From NCBI RefSeq assembly GCF_037975245.1, contig NC_092572.1, positions 22,862,489-22,926,488 of the forward strand: DNA of 64,000 bases, given 5' to 3'. The translations under genes and the position numbers were made by a program. The number at the start of each line of letters is the position of its first letter. The stretch's first letter is position 1. The notes below the pieces were generated by a model that searched no databases, had not been told where the DNA came from, and worked only from the letters and a program-made list of their open reading frames with translations. This DNA is from Apostichopus japonicus. Lineage: Eukaryota > Echinodermata > Holothuroidea > Aspidochirotida > Stichopodidae. Shown here piece by piece: positions 1-12,519 of this stretch.

Positions 1-530
1 TTGTAGCCACAGAAAAATAAAATAACACAGTTGTTAGATTGAACATTCTGTCGAGGAAACCAGCGACGATTGCGATATGAGAATGGGGGAAAGGCAGAGT
101 TAAAGCCTGAGGGTAACTTTAGGGTACGAAATACCATTGCATGCTGGTAGTCTATTAGGCTTATAATAATATTATTATATGCTAGCTGGAGTATTTGTGC
201 TTGCTAACACACGAAACAGACTGCTGTTTGTAAGCAGGGGGAGTCTGTTTAGTTCATTGCTATCCATCATATCAGTTTTCCTACAATCAACCATTCCTTT
301 AATAGTAGTGCCAAGTATTGACATGTTAGATGTAAAAACACACTTCTGGGGTTCTTCACAGACCTGTGGAAGGTCCCATGTGCTGGTCAAGCACTGGTCA
401 AGTACTGTTCCAGCCTTTAGGAGGAGATGTTTGGCAGACATGATCTCTAGTTTTTAACTAATCATATCTACAAATTACTCAAGCTTGGACAACTGAAACT
501 CATTGTGTGCTATGCTTAAAATATTAAAAT
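1..530. other. No gene seen
   Basis: The open frames on both strands between 175 and 457 overlap each other and show no motif, splice site or codon pattern to prefer either. Confidence 0.5.
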
Positions 531-688
531 ATGTGTAAAAGTAAGTTGGCCTGACGTTTCTATCCTAGCAGGATCTTCATCAAAGGCTAAAAGGCAAGAT
601 CTTCTTCAAAGGCTAAATGACTTGTCATTTAGCCTCTGAAGAAGATCCTGCTAGGATCGAAACGTCAGGCCAACTTTCTTTTACACAT
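531..688. repeat. Foldback (inverted repeat) element with hammerhead-like arms
   Basis: The left arm (531 to about 615) and right arm (about 622-688) are reverse complements around ATGACTTGTCAT. The left arm also carries a short internal duplication of the AAGATCTTC segment. Each arm encodes a hammerhead-like core: on + at 632-671, CTGAAGA, a GATCC/GGATC hairpin, then GAAACGTC with GCCT/AGGC closing stem I; on - at 547-588 a slightly decayed copy. One extra A sits between the core and stem II. Confidence 0.7.
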
Positions 689-1354
689 TCTCCTACACAG
701 GCTCTCTAGTGGATAAGCAGTTTGCTAACAGTTTTATTTTATTTTTATTTTAATATTAAAATATATAATATGTAGTCGTAACAGGGCAAGGAATGCTAAT
801 GATTGGTTGGACCCCATTTCCTCTACCCCTACCCCCCCCACCTTCCATTACATGTCTTGAAAACAGCACAGTGTGCAGATGCAATGCTTGTAATGTGCAG
901 CTGATGTTTTGGTTTGACCAATGCAGTTCCTATCAGGTACAATCATGCATTGGTCATCATCAAGCAGCATATGTCATCAACATTTTTTTTTTCCAACGTG
1001 TAATCTCGATACACTTATTTACCTCAACCGTTTAAATTTTTATAATCAAGAAAGCTGTTTGATTATAGAACTAGTCATCACCCGATTGTGTCTGACTCTC
1101 GAATGGGATGGTGTTGTCTTGAACCAAACTTTAATCATGTTTTCCTACTAGGTCTGTTAGATGACATTTATGACTACATGAGAATCATTGAAGATTGCTG
1201 TGAGTCTCAAAGCTACAAAAAAAAATGAAATCGTAGGCTGTGCATTCAGTTTTGATTCGTGAATGTTTTTAAGGTATTGGACAATATGCATGCTTCCTTG
1301 GTTATGGATTTTTTGATGGGAGAGAGGTGAGTTTGTGATAACTAGGTGATTGTG

Positions 1355-1830
1355 GCATATCAGCATCACAGCGATGCCAGTGTATCATTGCGGAGTACAT
1401 CTGTGTGGATTTATGGTATGAATGTTCATAGAGTGTGTGAGGATTCATCTGGCTTCACCCTTCCATCTGTGGTGCTTGGAAGGGGAGGGGGGTGGGGCTT
1501 CTATGAAGATTTGTATGCGTGTCTCCATAGTGCATTTGATTCCAGGAAATCTGTAGTGCATCACAGTGATGATGTTCATGAAGTATCATTGAGGGGGGGG
1601 GGACTATTCAGATTTTGTATGTGTCTGTATAGAGCATGTGGTTCCATGAAGTCTGTGGTGCATCACAGTGATGATGTTCATCAAGTATCATTGAGGGGGG
1701 GCTATTCAGATTTTGTATGTCTCCATAGTGCATGTGGTTTCATGTAGTCTCTGGTGCATCACATATTGGCATCACAGTGATGATGCTCATGAGGTATCAT
1801 TGTGGTGCCAGAGAATATGTAGATTGATGA
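1355..1830. repeat. Degenerate minisatellite, about 100-110 bp period
   Basis: The phrase GCATCACAGTGATGATGTTCA recurs near 1556, 1661 and (diverged) 1757, with CATAGTGCATGTGG and GTATCATTG between. About four units, some with G-runs of 7-9. The open frame across it is a by-product of the repeat. Confidence 0.65.
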
Positions 1831-4800
1831 CCGGTTATGCCTATTACACATATAAGTTGGATATATCATAGCAGAGGGTTTGTGAGCCTGCCAGCACATA
1901 GAGCTCTCAATTGTAGAAGATGGTCAAGGCATCTATTAAGAGTAACTATCGTTGTCAAGATTCAGGACCAGCGGTTCTGATTGACTTTCATGGAGTCATT
2001 TTTCAAAACCACGTCTGTGCCTTGTTGTCGCTTTTTGTTTTTGCTTGAATGTATCGCAGCTATTAATCATAGAGGAAATTGGTTATGTATTGCAGCTAGA
2101 TTCATGGTTTACTAAAATTAATATTTTTGCAGCTGGTATCACTTGGGTTTTCATATCATAGATTCTACATCAGTCATGTGTGCAAATGTCTGAAATCCTT
2201 CCAGTAGGTCGTAACCTTGAGGAAAGAGATATATATCGAAAAACTTTACAAATTTCATTTTTTTCCATTTAATCATATTAATCTAAAAGATAACCAAATA
2301 GTCGGTCGTATTTAAATCATATTATACCAGCAGCTTACGCATTTCTTTGCTAATTCTTTAAAAAACTTTAAAATGTTTTATTCAAAGTCAGTTTGGAATT
2401 AGTCAAATTAAGACATTCTTCTAGATTCTATCACCAAATTTAACTTGTTGCTTGCAAGTTTGATCCCAATAATTTTTAGACTTGTTCAAGTCTTATAGTC
2501 TCCCACACCAAGAAATACTCTTATGAAGATATCAACCAGAACAGAGCTTAATTGTTCTTTACTGTTTTGGGGGGAAGTTCCAAATCAGAATCCCTGTCTT
2601 CTAAATCAGTTATAATCAAACGGTTTGTGTCGCCTTTTGACAAGTGAAGTCTTAGAGCAGTTCAGCTGAAATGTGTGGATAGCGTATTGTACATACCCAG
2701 TAGTTAATAACCTAACAGTTTTTCGTTTGCTTGATATGTTCATGTTTGGTCGTGCATGTGTTATTATTATCACTTCTTTGTTTGGCATTTGATGTAGCAC
2801 CACGTTTTCATTAATTTATTGTGCGTACAGTTTGGCATTGTGAGAGGATGTATTCAATGCAGTGTTATTTTAGTTTTTGTTTCCAATATCTTTAGACACT
2901 TGTTGCGGTATTTGCTCATTTTTCAATTAAAATATAAAAAAAACATTTGCTACCATAAGAATGTAACTGATGACCTCTCTTTACATGGTTATGTGTTGTA
3001 GTAAATCAACAGACCAATGGAACCCCATATTACTATTGTACACCGTATGGGCTTGTGTGTTCAGTGACTTACGAATCACAGAGGAAAAGGGTCCTGACAA
3101 ACAACTTAGGGCACGAAAAAGTCATATTTGTCACCAAAATTCCGCTCGCTTCCCTTCCTTCCTGCTATTAGCTATATAGGTATACACAGAGTGTGGTTTG
3201 CACTGAAATAGTTTGGAAGGTTCCATAGTGGCAGATGAGCAATTCTTACTGATAAATTACTTAACTTAGAAGTCGTTGCTTGAAAACTCATTCTAGTACC
3301 AAAAAAAACAAAAATAAAATTTGGCCTTCTTCAAAGTTTTTTTTTTTTTTTTTTTTTTTAAATATATAATATATACATGTATATTTTATTGTCTTTTTTT
3401 TTCTTGGTGGTAGTTAGAAACCAGTGTGGCTGTTGGTCACATTTTATATTCATTCATTCCACTAATGTTAATGTAAGATACCAAAAAAATATATTATCAC
3501 TTTTGTCTTGGCATTTTGGGATCTGCAAATGTCTTAGTTTCGGAGCCTCAGAGCTATTTGATATGTATACTATATAATCACCCTACAATACAACTATTAT
3601 TTTCCTTTAATGTACACTCAATATTTAATGTATACCTGCTGTATTATGCTTGTTGCATGTGTGGTTATGGGAAAAGGATGCGGTTGTCATGGTGATAAAA
3701 GACGTGTAAGTTGTAATCCATACGCCCTTGCGGGTTTCTCCCACATTTGTGGTTGCTTAAGCGCCCTAAAAATAACTACTGATTATTATTATTATTATTA
3801 TTATAATTAAACAAGGATTATTGCAAAGAAAAAAATGAATTGTAATGTTTTGAAAGATAATGCAGTTCTGTCATTTAGGTAATAAGTAAACACATTTTAT
3901 CACTCTGGTCATTTGCAGTTTGACTGTATTAAACTTTGATTTTGTTGTATTATGATATCATATTGTCAGAAAGAAGTTAAGGTAAGGTAACCCCCACTCA
4001 GCTTACTCGGAGGGGGTAATAGCTCTGTAATGCATGGCATATGTTTGTTTGTTGGTACCTGTGTAGTTATATACTTAGATTAATGAAAGTCAGCTCCTGG
4101 CAAGTAGTAAATAGATTTTAGATCCCCAACCAAAGATTCTAATATGGTGCTAAATTACTGGAGACACTAGAATGGACTATGAACTGTCCACTTCCTCCTC
4201 CTCATGTGGTCAGGTTGTTGTAGACTGTCCTAGGTGGGCACGTAATGTCAGATCTCAAAGGGACACAATATCTAGATCGCCTTGGAGGTAAGTGCTGTAG
4301 TATATATGTATGTATGGGTGCGTGTATGTATGGATGTGTCCTTTTCTGTCAGTAGTATAGGGTGTGAAAGCTTTGGACAAAAAACCAATGCCTTAGAGAA
4401 TTCCACTGCCTTATGCCAGGACACATGTGACATTAGAACTGTAATGTTCTATATCTGTAACAATAAATACATGATATGTTTGAAAATGAAAACAATAAAA
4501 AACATTTCATTTCACGACTTGAGAACAAAACTCTAAACTGCTTAATATTCCCCATTGTGCTTTCTTGTTTGTGATAAGTAGTAACGAACTTGCGAGGGAA
4601 TTTACTGTCGAAGCCTAAAGGAGTAACTTCTGTGGCATTTGAACTTGTTAACATCTTGTGGGACTATTACTTACCCCAAAAAGTTCAGGCTATATGAAGA
4701 TTTTTTAAATTGCTCAGTATTTGTGATCGCTAGTCTGTTTACTACATATCAATGTTATTACTTATTAGTGTAGTATAAAATAAAAGCATATCCAGGAAGA

Positions 4801-5768
4801 AATAAAAACCACTTATTTAACGTTTTATGTAAAACTTGCAATTAATCCAATAACATAAGGTGTGACTTAAAACACTAAAAGTAAATGTCATGTTAAATAT
4901 AGTACATGAGAAAGTATATGTTGTTTATAGGTTATATTTTATGTGTATAATTGTTTTGTTTTTTATCATTTTTTAAGCGGTTTCAATCTTTGGAAGGTGT
5001 ACCATTCCCCCCCCCCCCCCGCCCTCCCACTTCATCCTACTACCAGCCTGCTAAATTTCCATGCCCACTCACATCTCCCTCTCCCGCAATAATGTAATGT
5101 GAGCATGGCCTTGCTGTTTTTCCATTCTCTTCAAAGTTGAAGGTCGACAAAAATAGTTGAAGGAAAGAAGGAAACAGAATCTAGATTATAATTACATAGT
5201 TATAAAATATCACAAAATTATACAATTTAAAGCACCCATCGTCATTTAAAAATTAACAAACAAGGTTAAAAGAAGAAATAAAAATGCTGTTAAGATAGTT
5301 GACCAGTATTTGTTCATCTTAAAACCGATGTTTTCATATAAATTCAGCCTTAATGGCAATACGCGATCTAGATAAATTCAAAAAGTATGTTACCTTGGAC
5401 CAAGTGATCCTACTAAAACATAATATTAATATCTGAAATTTGACACAGTTATGGTTTGAAGGTCAGACAAGCCAACAGGCGCATAGTGCCAACCGCTTTC
5501 CCTCTACAGATATAGGCCAGAAGCTTTCTTCTCAGTAGTAACCAAAGTGTCAAAAATAACAATAACCTTTTATAGGAGAGTTAATAAATCCGACCCTCCC
5601 CCAATACCTTTTTCAGATTTCCCATTGTGGCCGGAATATGCCCCTTCCTTTCTCCCTCCCTTCTAGAAGAATTGAGCTGATTTTTGGTGAGTATACTACA
5701 GCTCCCTTCCTTTATTGGTTTTCCATGACGCTAGTTCTTACCTCCCCTAGTGCACACCCCCCCCCCTT
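1831..5768. other. Intergenic, no gene seen
   Basis: AT-rich sequence with homopolymers (T-run 3337-3359, C-run 4988-5001), the short retroposon tail at 3675-3808 and no credible exon. Confidence 0.5.
3675..3808 (+). repeat. Probable retroposon 3' end with (ATT)n tail
   Basis: TACGCCCTTGCGGGTTTCTCC and GCTTAAGCGCCC are followed by a short (ATT)n tail at 3783-3805. Microsatellite-tailed ends of this form are usual for LINE/SINE insertions; no coding part is visible. Confidence 0.3.
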
Positions 5769-6660
5769 CAGGCGCGGCGGAACGGGAAAATTATTGGGGG
5801 GGCTAATGTGTGGAGACTCTAAGCGGAGCGCCACCATCGGTTGGCGCGGAGCATACAAGAAAATTTTGGGTTTTTCAAACCCCTAGATGGCCGGAAACAT
5901 CACTTTATGTGTTTTATGCTGCGAATACCTAGCCCTAAAATATTGGTCTCAAGCCTGCAATTTCTCAGATTGCACGTAAAAATCTGTAAAAACATTGTAA
6001 TTTGTATATTCGATGGTGTTTTAAGAGAGTAGCTATTACTCGTAGTGTACTCGTAAAGACGTTTTTGAGTGTAGTATAAATTACTACTTGCAATTAAATG
6101 CAATAATTAAATAAATGTCATGAGAAAAAACAGAAAGCATTTCTAAATGTCAACAAATGGGTAATTCCAAAACCATGTGCAGTTGCCAACAAATTTCTAT
6201 GAACAAAGTTCTGTCACGAATGCATGTACCCTATACAGTACAGGTGCAATGCTAATATTGTGTTTTTGTTCATTTAATAATTGATTGCGTTTAAATATAG
6301 AGCCATGTTCCACGCCTTGCGTGTACTCGTAGTGTAAACGCAAATTTTGATGAGTGTAGCGTTTAGCTTATTACACTCTTATTTAAAACACTAATATTCG
6401 ACGAGGCATGATACAGTCAATCAATGTGGTCTATAGCCAGGGGACGGGCCGAGGGTCCCCCCAGCATTTACTAAAATTATTACACCTATATAGTATACGT
6501 GTGCATCGGACAGATCGACAAGTATGTATTGAAAAATGGGCAGATGCACGTTTCGGAGCCTTGGTAAATATTGGGGGGGCTTATCATGCATTTGCCCCCT
6601 CAACTTTTTTATTGGGGGGGCTGAGCCCCCCAAGCCCCCCCCCCGGTTCCGCCGCCACTG
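5769..6660. mobile_element. hAT-type non-autonomous element (copy G)
   Basis: Ends CAGGCGCGGCGGAAC and GTTCCGCCGCCACTG are inverted repeats with two mismatches. They are flanked by a perfect 8-bp duplication CCCCCCTT (5761-5768 and 6661-6668). An 8-bp duplication with CA..TG termini is the hAT signature. Inside is the segment GGCGCGGAGCATACAAG shared with the elements at 13275 and 15733. No transposase ORF. The C-rich duplication could partly be chance. Confidence 0.72.
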
Positions 6661-7035
6661 CCCCCCTTCCACACTGGTCGTAGGTGCTCTTGTTCCATAC
6701 TCTCCTCGACAGAATCCTGGTTCGGTTCAAGGTAAACATAGTCATCAGTTTGGAAATTCTCCATCAACAAGTAATCCTGCTAAGGTGGAGAGGAAGGTAG
6801 TGTTTTATTTACCAATCTTATTGGTTATCGAGTCCAGCAATATAAATGCAAGTTGGTGTAATTGTATTCATAAACGAGAATTTTTGAGTAACGTTCATCA
6901 GCGGTTGATCCTTGAGAGGAAACATCACATATTTTTGGCTTCGGGTTAATTCTGGAACTGGATATGTGAACTATAAATGAAAATATTTCGCAAATAAAAT
7001 TGCATGCAAGAACAAATCTAGCAAGATGTTTAGAT

Positions 7036-7385
7036 ATTGAGATTTAGGCCAACGTCATGTGAGAAATGTAGATTTAAGCCTCCTGTTAGTCATGTTAGAT
7101 ATGTAGATGTAGGCCTACGTCATACTAGATATGTAGCTTTAGGCCGACGTCATGTTAGATACTTAGATTTAGGCCTACGTCATGTTATATATATGTAGAT
7201 ATGGACCTACGTCATGTTAGATATGTAGATATGGACCTACGTCATGTTAAATATATATGTAGATTTAGGCCTATACGTCATGTTAAATATATATGTAGAT
7301 TTAGGCCTACGTCATGTTATATATGTAGATTTAGGCCTACGTCATGTTAGATATTTAGATCTAGGCCTACGTCATTTCAGGTAAA
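7036..7385. repeat. Tandem repeat, about 30-36 bp period
   Basis: About ten units of the form TAGATTTAGGCCTACGTCATG followed by TTAGATATG, with small TA expansions that vary the unit length. Confidence 0.85.
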
Positions 7386-7494
7386 TTATAATATCTGAAT
7401 TAGACTCGTAAACCGAGCAGTCACATGGCTAATTCCGGATCAGTGATTCAGATTGTTACTTTGATCTGCATCCAATAGCGTGTCCAGTTTCTTT

Positions 7495-7905
7495 CCCAGC
7501 CAGCATGCCCAGTTGGGGCCCAATTGGGTTTCACTCGGGCTGCCAAGTGGGCCCCAATTGGGCTTCCCAATTGGGGCCCATTCAGATTTGTCATTCCGTT
7601 CCACACAGGACCCAATTGGGCCAAACAGATTGGGACCCACGAGTGGCCCAAACTGGTCCCAGTTGGGCGAGACTGATTGGGGCCCAAACCAATCCCATAC
7701 GGGGACCAACCGGGCCAGCTGTATGGGGCCCACCTGGGACCCATTCTGGGCCCCAATCGTTTTGGCCCACACAGAACCTATACTGTGCCCAATCAGGCTA
7801 ACTGCATGGGGCCCAAATGGGACCCATTTCGGGCCCAGTTGATTGGGCTTGACCCAAGTGAAACCCACACTGGGCCCAACTGGGCCAACTGTGTGGTTCA
7901 AATTT
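7495..7905 (+). repeat. GGGCCC-rich dispersed element, copy 1
   Basis: Dense in TTGGGCC, GGGCCCA and CCCAATTGGG words, forming an irregular array of partly palindromic units. Its left terminal 44 bp (7495-7538) are identical to the reverse complement of 12772-12815. Long open frames occur on both strands because of the low-complexity composition, not because of a gene. Confidence 0.75.
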
Positions 7906-8946
7906 TAAGCCCAGCTGTTTCACTGTGTCCCTTAAAATAGTTCAGTTATCTACAGGTTTACCACCTCTCAGCATTCGGGAAAGTGGCTGAAGGCCAAGTT
8001 TCAATCACGACCATGGGATGGGGACGTAAAATAACAGCCCTGGGAGCATGCAGGAAGTGTTTGTAAAAGTCATAAGTTTGTCTCAGCGTGAAAGTGTAGT
8101 CGCCCCTATCATCCAAAGGACGAGAGAAGAGCTGGATATAGCTTGGTTGCACTTGTGTCCCACATATTATAGTAGGTTGTTGAATCAATAATACTTGAAC
8201 CGTTCATGTACTGTCGTGGTACAGCAGAGATTAATTGCCTCAGAAACAAATCCAAATAAAAACAAATGTATTCATGTGTACATTCATTGAAATATATTTT
8301 TCAAGAAGACAACAATGAAAACTAAACAATAATTCATAAACTCCATAATTACATTTTAATTTAAAGAAAAAATATGAAACTCTCAGAACTGAAACTATAT
8401 GCATCCTAATTGGAAGGAGCATTTTGGCATTTGGAGAAAGAATAGAATGTCCAGGCAAACCCTGCAAATGTTAACGATGAGGGCAAGATGCTATATATTG
8501 CACATACTTTTGCATTGCAAATGCAATGCGAATGTTGCTAAGGGCCAACAGTATGTATCCTCTAGATCAAATGGAATCATAAAAATATGAACTCATTTAA
8601 AATCGCGACCGAAAGCGGAACTTTTACTTTTTCTGGCAAGGTGAGAATAAACATCTTCTATGTTTTATGACAAGATAATGACATAGGTAATAAAAAATAT
8701 CGCTACAGTAAATCTGGAAAACACAAAAATATAAATGGATGGATGTACTCTAGAATAAAGAACATTGATGAGCAAGAATAAAGGTGTATAATCGTTTAAT
8801 GTAGATACGACACAATGAAAAAGAATGGAATGGTTTAGTACTAAGCATAAAAATTCACATTAAAGGGCAAGTGTACTGAAAATGTGATTCATGTATGTTA
8901 TCAAGCTTTAAAAATCATGCCAGTAGCTATCCATCCCATCTCTACA

Positions 8947-10085
8947 CAGGGACGTAGCTAAGGCCTGATGATGGGGAAGGGGGGGTGTAGTGGCTGAAAT
9001 TCCAACTGGATGGATTTTGGAGCCAGAAAATTCCAACTGCTGCCTTGTACCCCCCCCCCGTACTACTCATCAACATTACCATGTGGAATTATGCGGAATT
9101 ATTTTTCGATACATCTGTACCACTGGCCCTCACTACACAGTAAGCAACTGAGTATAGTTATCTGCTTGAAGGCTACATAGACTACTGACTACAAAAGCTA
9201 TGTTAATGTAACGAAAGGGAAAACTTGTTTTTTCAACAAATTATATTCGACGACATAGTGAATTACCAAAAAATACAGTGCTTTTTACTAACACGCTTAA
9301 TATTATTTTCCTGGGGGGGGGGGGGGGCTATTTATCACTCACATGAAACAATTTCAATTGTTCACTTCATTCCAGCTGAGAATTTGGAATGAAATGAACA
9401 ATTAAACATTTTGCAGAAAAATGTTTATGTTGAGTTGATGAGATACCATAAGTTGTTAATTAAACATTGTGCAGAAAATGTTTCAATTGCTCAGATGGAA
9501 TGAAGTGAACAATTGAACATTTTGCAGCAACATTTCCAATTGACGAGATATGATAAGTTGTCAATTAAACATTTTGCAGAAAAATGTCCAATTGACGAGA
9601 TATGATTAGTTTTCAATTAAACGTTTTTCAGAAAATTTTTTAATTGCTCAGTTAAAGCAACTGAGCAATCCAACATTTTCTGATATTTGATAAAATTTTA
9701 TTTTGCTATCTAAACAATAGACTGAAAAATGTCAATTTATGGGGCAAAGTTTTTCTTATGTTGATGGCACTTTTAAGCTTCCATAGATTAGCATTGAGTG
9801 TTTCAATTGTACATACCATAGTGCCAATGTAAGCTAGTGAACAGGGTCAACCCACCTAATAGCAAAATTAATACGTAAATTAACCAAATTGAAGCTGAAC
9901 GTTGTACAGTAGTTCTAGGCATTTCTTTTACAATATTCAAAATCATACAAAGTTTTGTTATGGTGGAGTATAAGGATCGCGAGATACAATTTCTCAATAT
10001 GACAAGGAAAACGTGGTAAATATGACTGATTAAAGGTCAATTTTGACCGAAAATTTTAGGACACTCACAAATTACAAGAATATAC
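8947..10085. mobile_element. Dispersed element F, copy 1 (3'-truncated)
   Basis: It starts with CAGGGACGTAGCTAAGG. Its first 120 bp and its last about 280 bp (9805-10085) match the element at 40940-42771, while the middle differs. The middle holds a tandem array (9340-9680). The right inverted terminus is not present. Confidence 0.6.
9340..9680. repeat. Tandem array inside element F copy 1
   Basis: Repeated units of AATTAAACATTTTGCAGAAA and CAATTGACGAGATATGAT, about 55-70 bp apart, roughly five copies, with alternating strand symmetry. Confidence 0.6.
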
Positions 10086-10547
10086 AAGAAATAAAATAGA
10101 ACGGCAACACTAATATTTGATGACATCAGTTCCTTAGGTTTGTAGCAATTCCTATGTTTAAAATTGTTATTCATAGTCATATAAACATGGAAGTTATAAC
10201 CCTATCCGTTCTAAAATGTTAACATGTTATGTCAGCACTTGGTATTTAGATGATGTTTACACAAAATTATTTATTTCACATGTAAGGAATGTGTGGAAAC
10301 ATATTATATATATTTCAAAGGGAAATATAATACTTTTGGTAATAGCCAGGTATTGACATGAAAAATATGGTGTGGCCATTCTACTCCTATTAAATAACAA
10401 ACTGCAAACAGTCATATCTTGGTAACTGAACATGCTATGAATATGGAAATAGGGCTACCGATATCATTTTCAATGCTCTAAGTATCAGATAGGTGAACTA
10501 CAGTTTGAATAAATGCCCCCTTTAATCTACAAAAATGTAAAAAAAGT

Positions 10548-11127
10548 TTGAACATGAAAAATACATATTTACGAATGTTGAAATTGTCTTGCGGTTGATG
10601 ATTGAAACAACGGATGAATAGGTTGACTGCGTCCAATTGATTGTCGAGATCAGAGTTGTTCAGTAGTGAGTATTGGCGAAAACAGCTGCCTACTTTCCCG
10701 GAACTTAACAAAGGAGGCTGTAGGAATAGTAATAAAGGCAACAATAATGGGTGGGTGCTCTCGTTGAACAGCGTCCTTAAAATGTTGGAGACGTGAGATT
10801 AGCCAAGGAGCAGTAACTGGAGATCGAAGGAGAACTCTGTGACCTGAAGAATTGCTGGCGAATTCCGTAAGGTTGTTAAATGCCTGCAGCACAGCGAAGA
10901 ATGACCCAGTCGTTGGTAGGATAGTGACGTAGCTTATCTATGGTATACAGAAGCAAGTCTGCAACAGTGGCTCCTCTTGTAATTACAAAGTCTATGCTAC
11001 GTACAGGTCCTTCAGGCCTACGATAGTGATCGAAAGAATATGCCGTTGAATCGGTTACAAAGAGAAAATTAATGCGTGGTGATCCACTACGAGACAGGTG
11101 TATTTGAAAACGAACAAGGAGACTTAT
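10548..11127 (-). pseudogene. Frame-broken SGNH-hydrolase-like coding relic
   Basis: Reading downward from 11127 (after a possible acceptor TTTTCATAG) there is protein-like sequence: FVTDSTAYSFDHY, then VRSIDFVITRGATVADLLL, then WVILRCAAGI. A one-base shift near 10878 breaks the frame. The sense continues as NNLTEFASNSSGHRVLL, HFKDAVQREHPPIIVAFITI and PTASFVKFRE, shifts again near 10650, and goes on as SDLDNQLDAVNLFIR. The order D-S, then G-x-N-N, then an I-P-T-x-S-F strand suggests a GDSL/SGNH-type fold of the kind seen in transposon-borne proteins of marine invertebrates. Repairing each shift would need a one-base change, so this is a decayed copy or a gene with sequencing errors. Family membership is inferred from motif order only. 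Confidence 0.5.
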
Positions 11128-12222
11128 CTATGAAAAGTTTATAATAATACACCAACCGCGATTGCTCTGCAACTGTAAAAGTCTAAGTCTATGTAGACCG
11201 TAAGGATAGGCTGTCGCGAGTAATACACGAAATGACATGCCATTAGGTCTAGGCTAGTTGCCTGATAATGCTATAACTTATACTAGATTAAGGGTATTGT
11301 AAAACAAACCTCTGATCTAATAATTTGGATCAGTCCGTCTAGTAAAATTAAATGAAAAGTGGTCGGTCCTCCAATACACGAAAATACACACAGTGCACCG
11401 TCGCTCAGTCCAAGCTTAGATCGGTGGCGTGAGAATCTTTACGCCAAGCCGTGGTTGGAACTTCCAGAAGGTGGCGCGAAGTAGTAGTAGACTATAGGGC
11501 GCCTAGGCTTACCATCCTATGAACAGCAACCACGCTAGGCTACGCTGATAAACAATAATCACCTGCGACGCGGACAGGAGGTGATCGTTAGGCCAAGAGC
11601 TCGCGGAGCAGTAAATTACACGAGCGGGCAATGTCCGAACAAATATAGATATTAAGGGTTGAAGTTCCGGAGGTAAAGATATGCGTGTAGAGCTGTAATT
11701 AAGTATATTAATAAAGGTCAGCTGGTACTCGTAATAGTAATAATCCACATGTCGCGGAGGTCCCAAGCTAAGATGACGCATGTATTCCTCTGGTGAGTCC
11801 CTTAGAGTATTTTCCAAACGAGGAAACCCGTCACAGAAAGTTTACACTTCCGGAGATGAGGGTGGAAGGAAATAAAACTTGCTACAAATTCACCCAAATG
11901 AGTCACACCCTCACAGAAAAAAAATTGTTCCAAAATACTCACCGAGTACCAACTCCTTTCGAGTGAATGATTGAATTATCAATTGTGAATTGAATTATTT
12001 CGATGGATTTCGTTGAATCATATCGGATTTCGGAAAGCGTTCTCGGTCATTTCTTTAGCTTTATTGCCGTAGAATGATCACGTGAGGGCATATGGAGCGC
12101 GATACGTATTGGTGGCAAAAAAACGCGCCTAATTCGGGAATCAGTGTTGCCAGTTCGCTTTGTCATAACGATAGTGCAGTGTGGAAATGAGATATATACA
12201 TTGAAGTAGGTCAGCCGAAAGA
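11128..12222. other. Unassigned, slightly GC-richer stretch
   Basis: The minus strand is open from 11817 to 11509 (101 codons, no recognised motif). CpG-containing sequence with an inverted CCAAT (ATTGG, 12109-12113) lies at 12060-12150. It could be the 5' part of a gene leading into the SGNH-like relic, but nothing proves it. Confidence 0.3.
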
Positions 12223-12230
12223 GTGAAACC

Positions 12231-12490
12231 CAGGGGCGTACCGTACGGGGGGGGGGGGTGCGGGGGGTGTTCGTGAGTTCCTCGGTAAAATCAAATATAC
12301 TGATGACCTTCTTTCTTTTCTTTTTCTTTTCTTGTCAGTTTTTTCGGCTAACAATCTTACCAATTTAACATATTTTTCGCAGACTAACCTCATTTTTTCG
12401 AGCGAGATTGCTAACAATCAATTTTGGTCGGTAAATTTGGGTCCGTACACCCCCCCCCCCCCCACTCGACGCAGTCACAGAAAGCCCCTG
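12231..12490. mobile_element. hAT-type MITE (copy E)
   Basis: A 260-bp element beginning CAGGGGCGTACC and ending AAGCCCCTG, flanked by a perfect 8-bp duplication GTGAAACC (12223-12230 and 12491-12498). The inverted termini are short (7 bp). G-runs near the left end and C-runs near the right end could form a foldback. Confidence 0.72.
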
Positions 12491-12519
12491 GTGAAACCGT
12501 CTTGCTCCCGAATGAGCCC

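Noticed and set aside
7440-7940. Overlapping open frames on both strands rich in GPNW/LGPx
   Set aside because: They are translations of the GGGCCC/CCAATTGGG repeat in several frames; there is no start context or domain.
7958-8188. Minus-strand 76-codon open frame
   Set aside because: Protein-like composition but no motif, and only short; could be chance or a repeat.
8947-8985. CTGATGA next to GTAGCTAAGGC as another hammerhead
   Set aside because: No stem II and no GAAAC follow; it is the terminus of element F.
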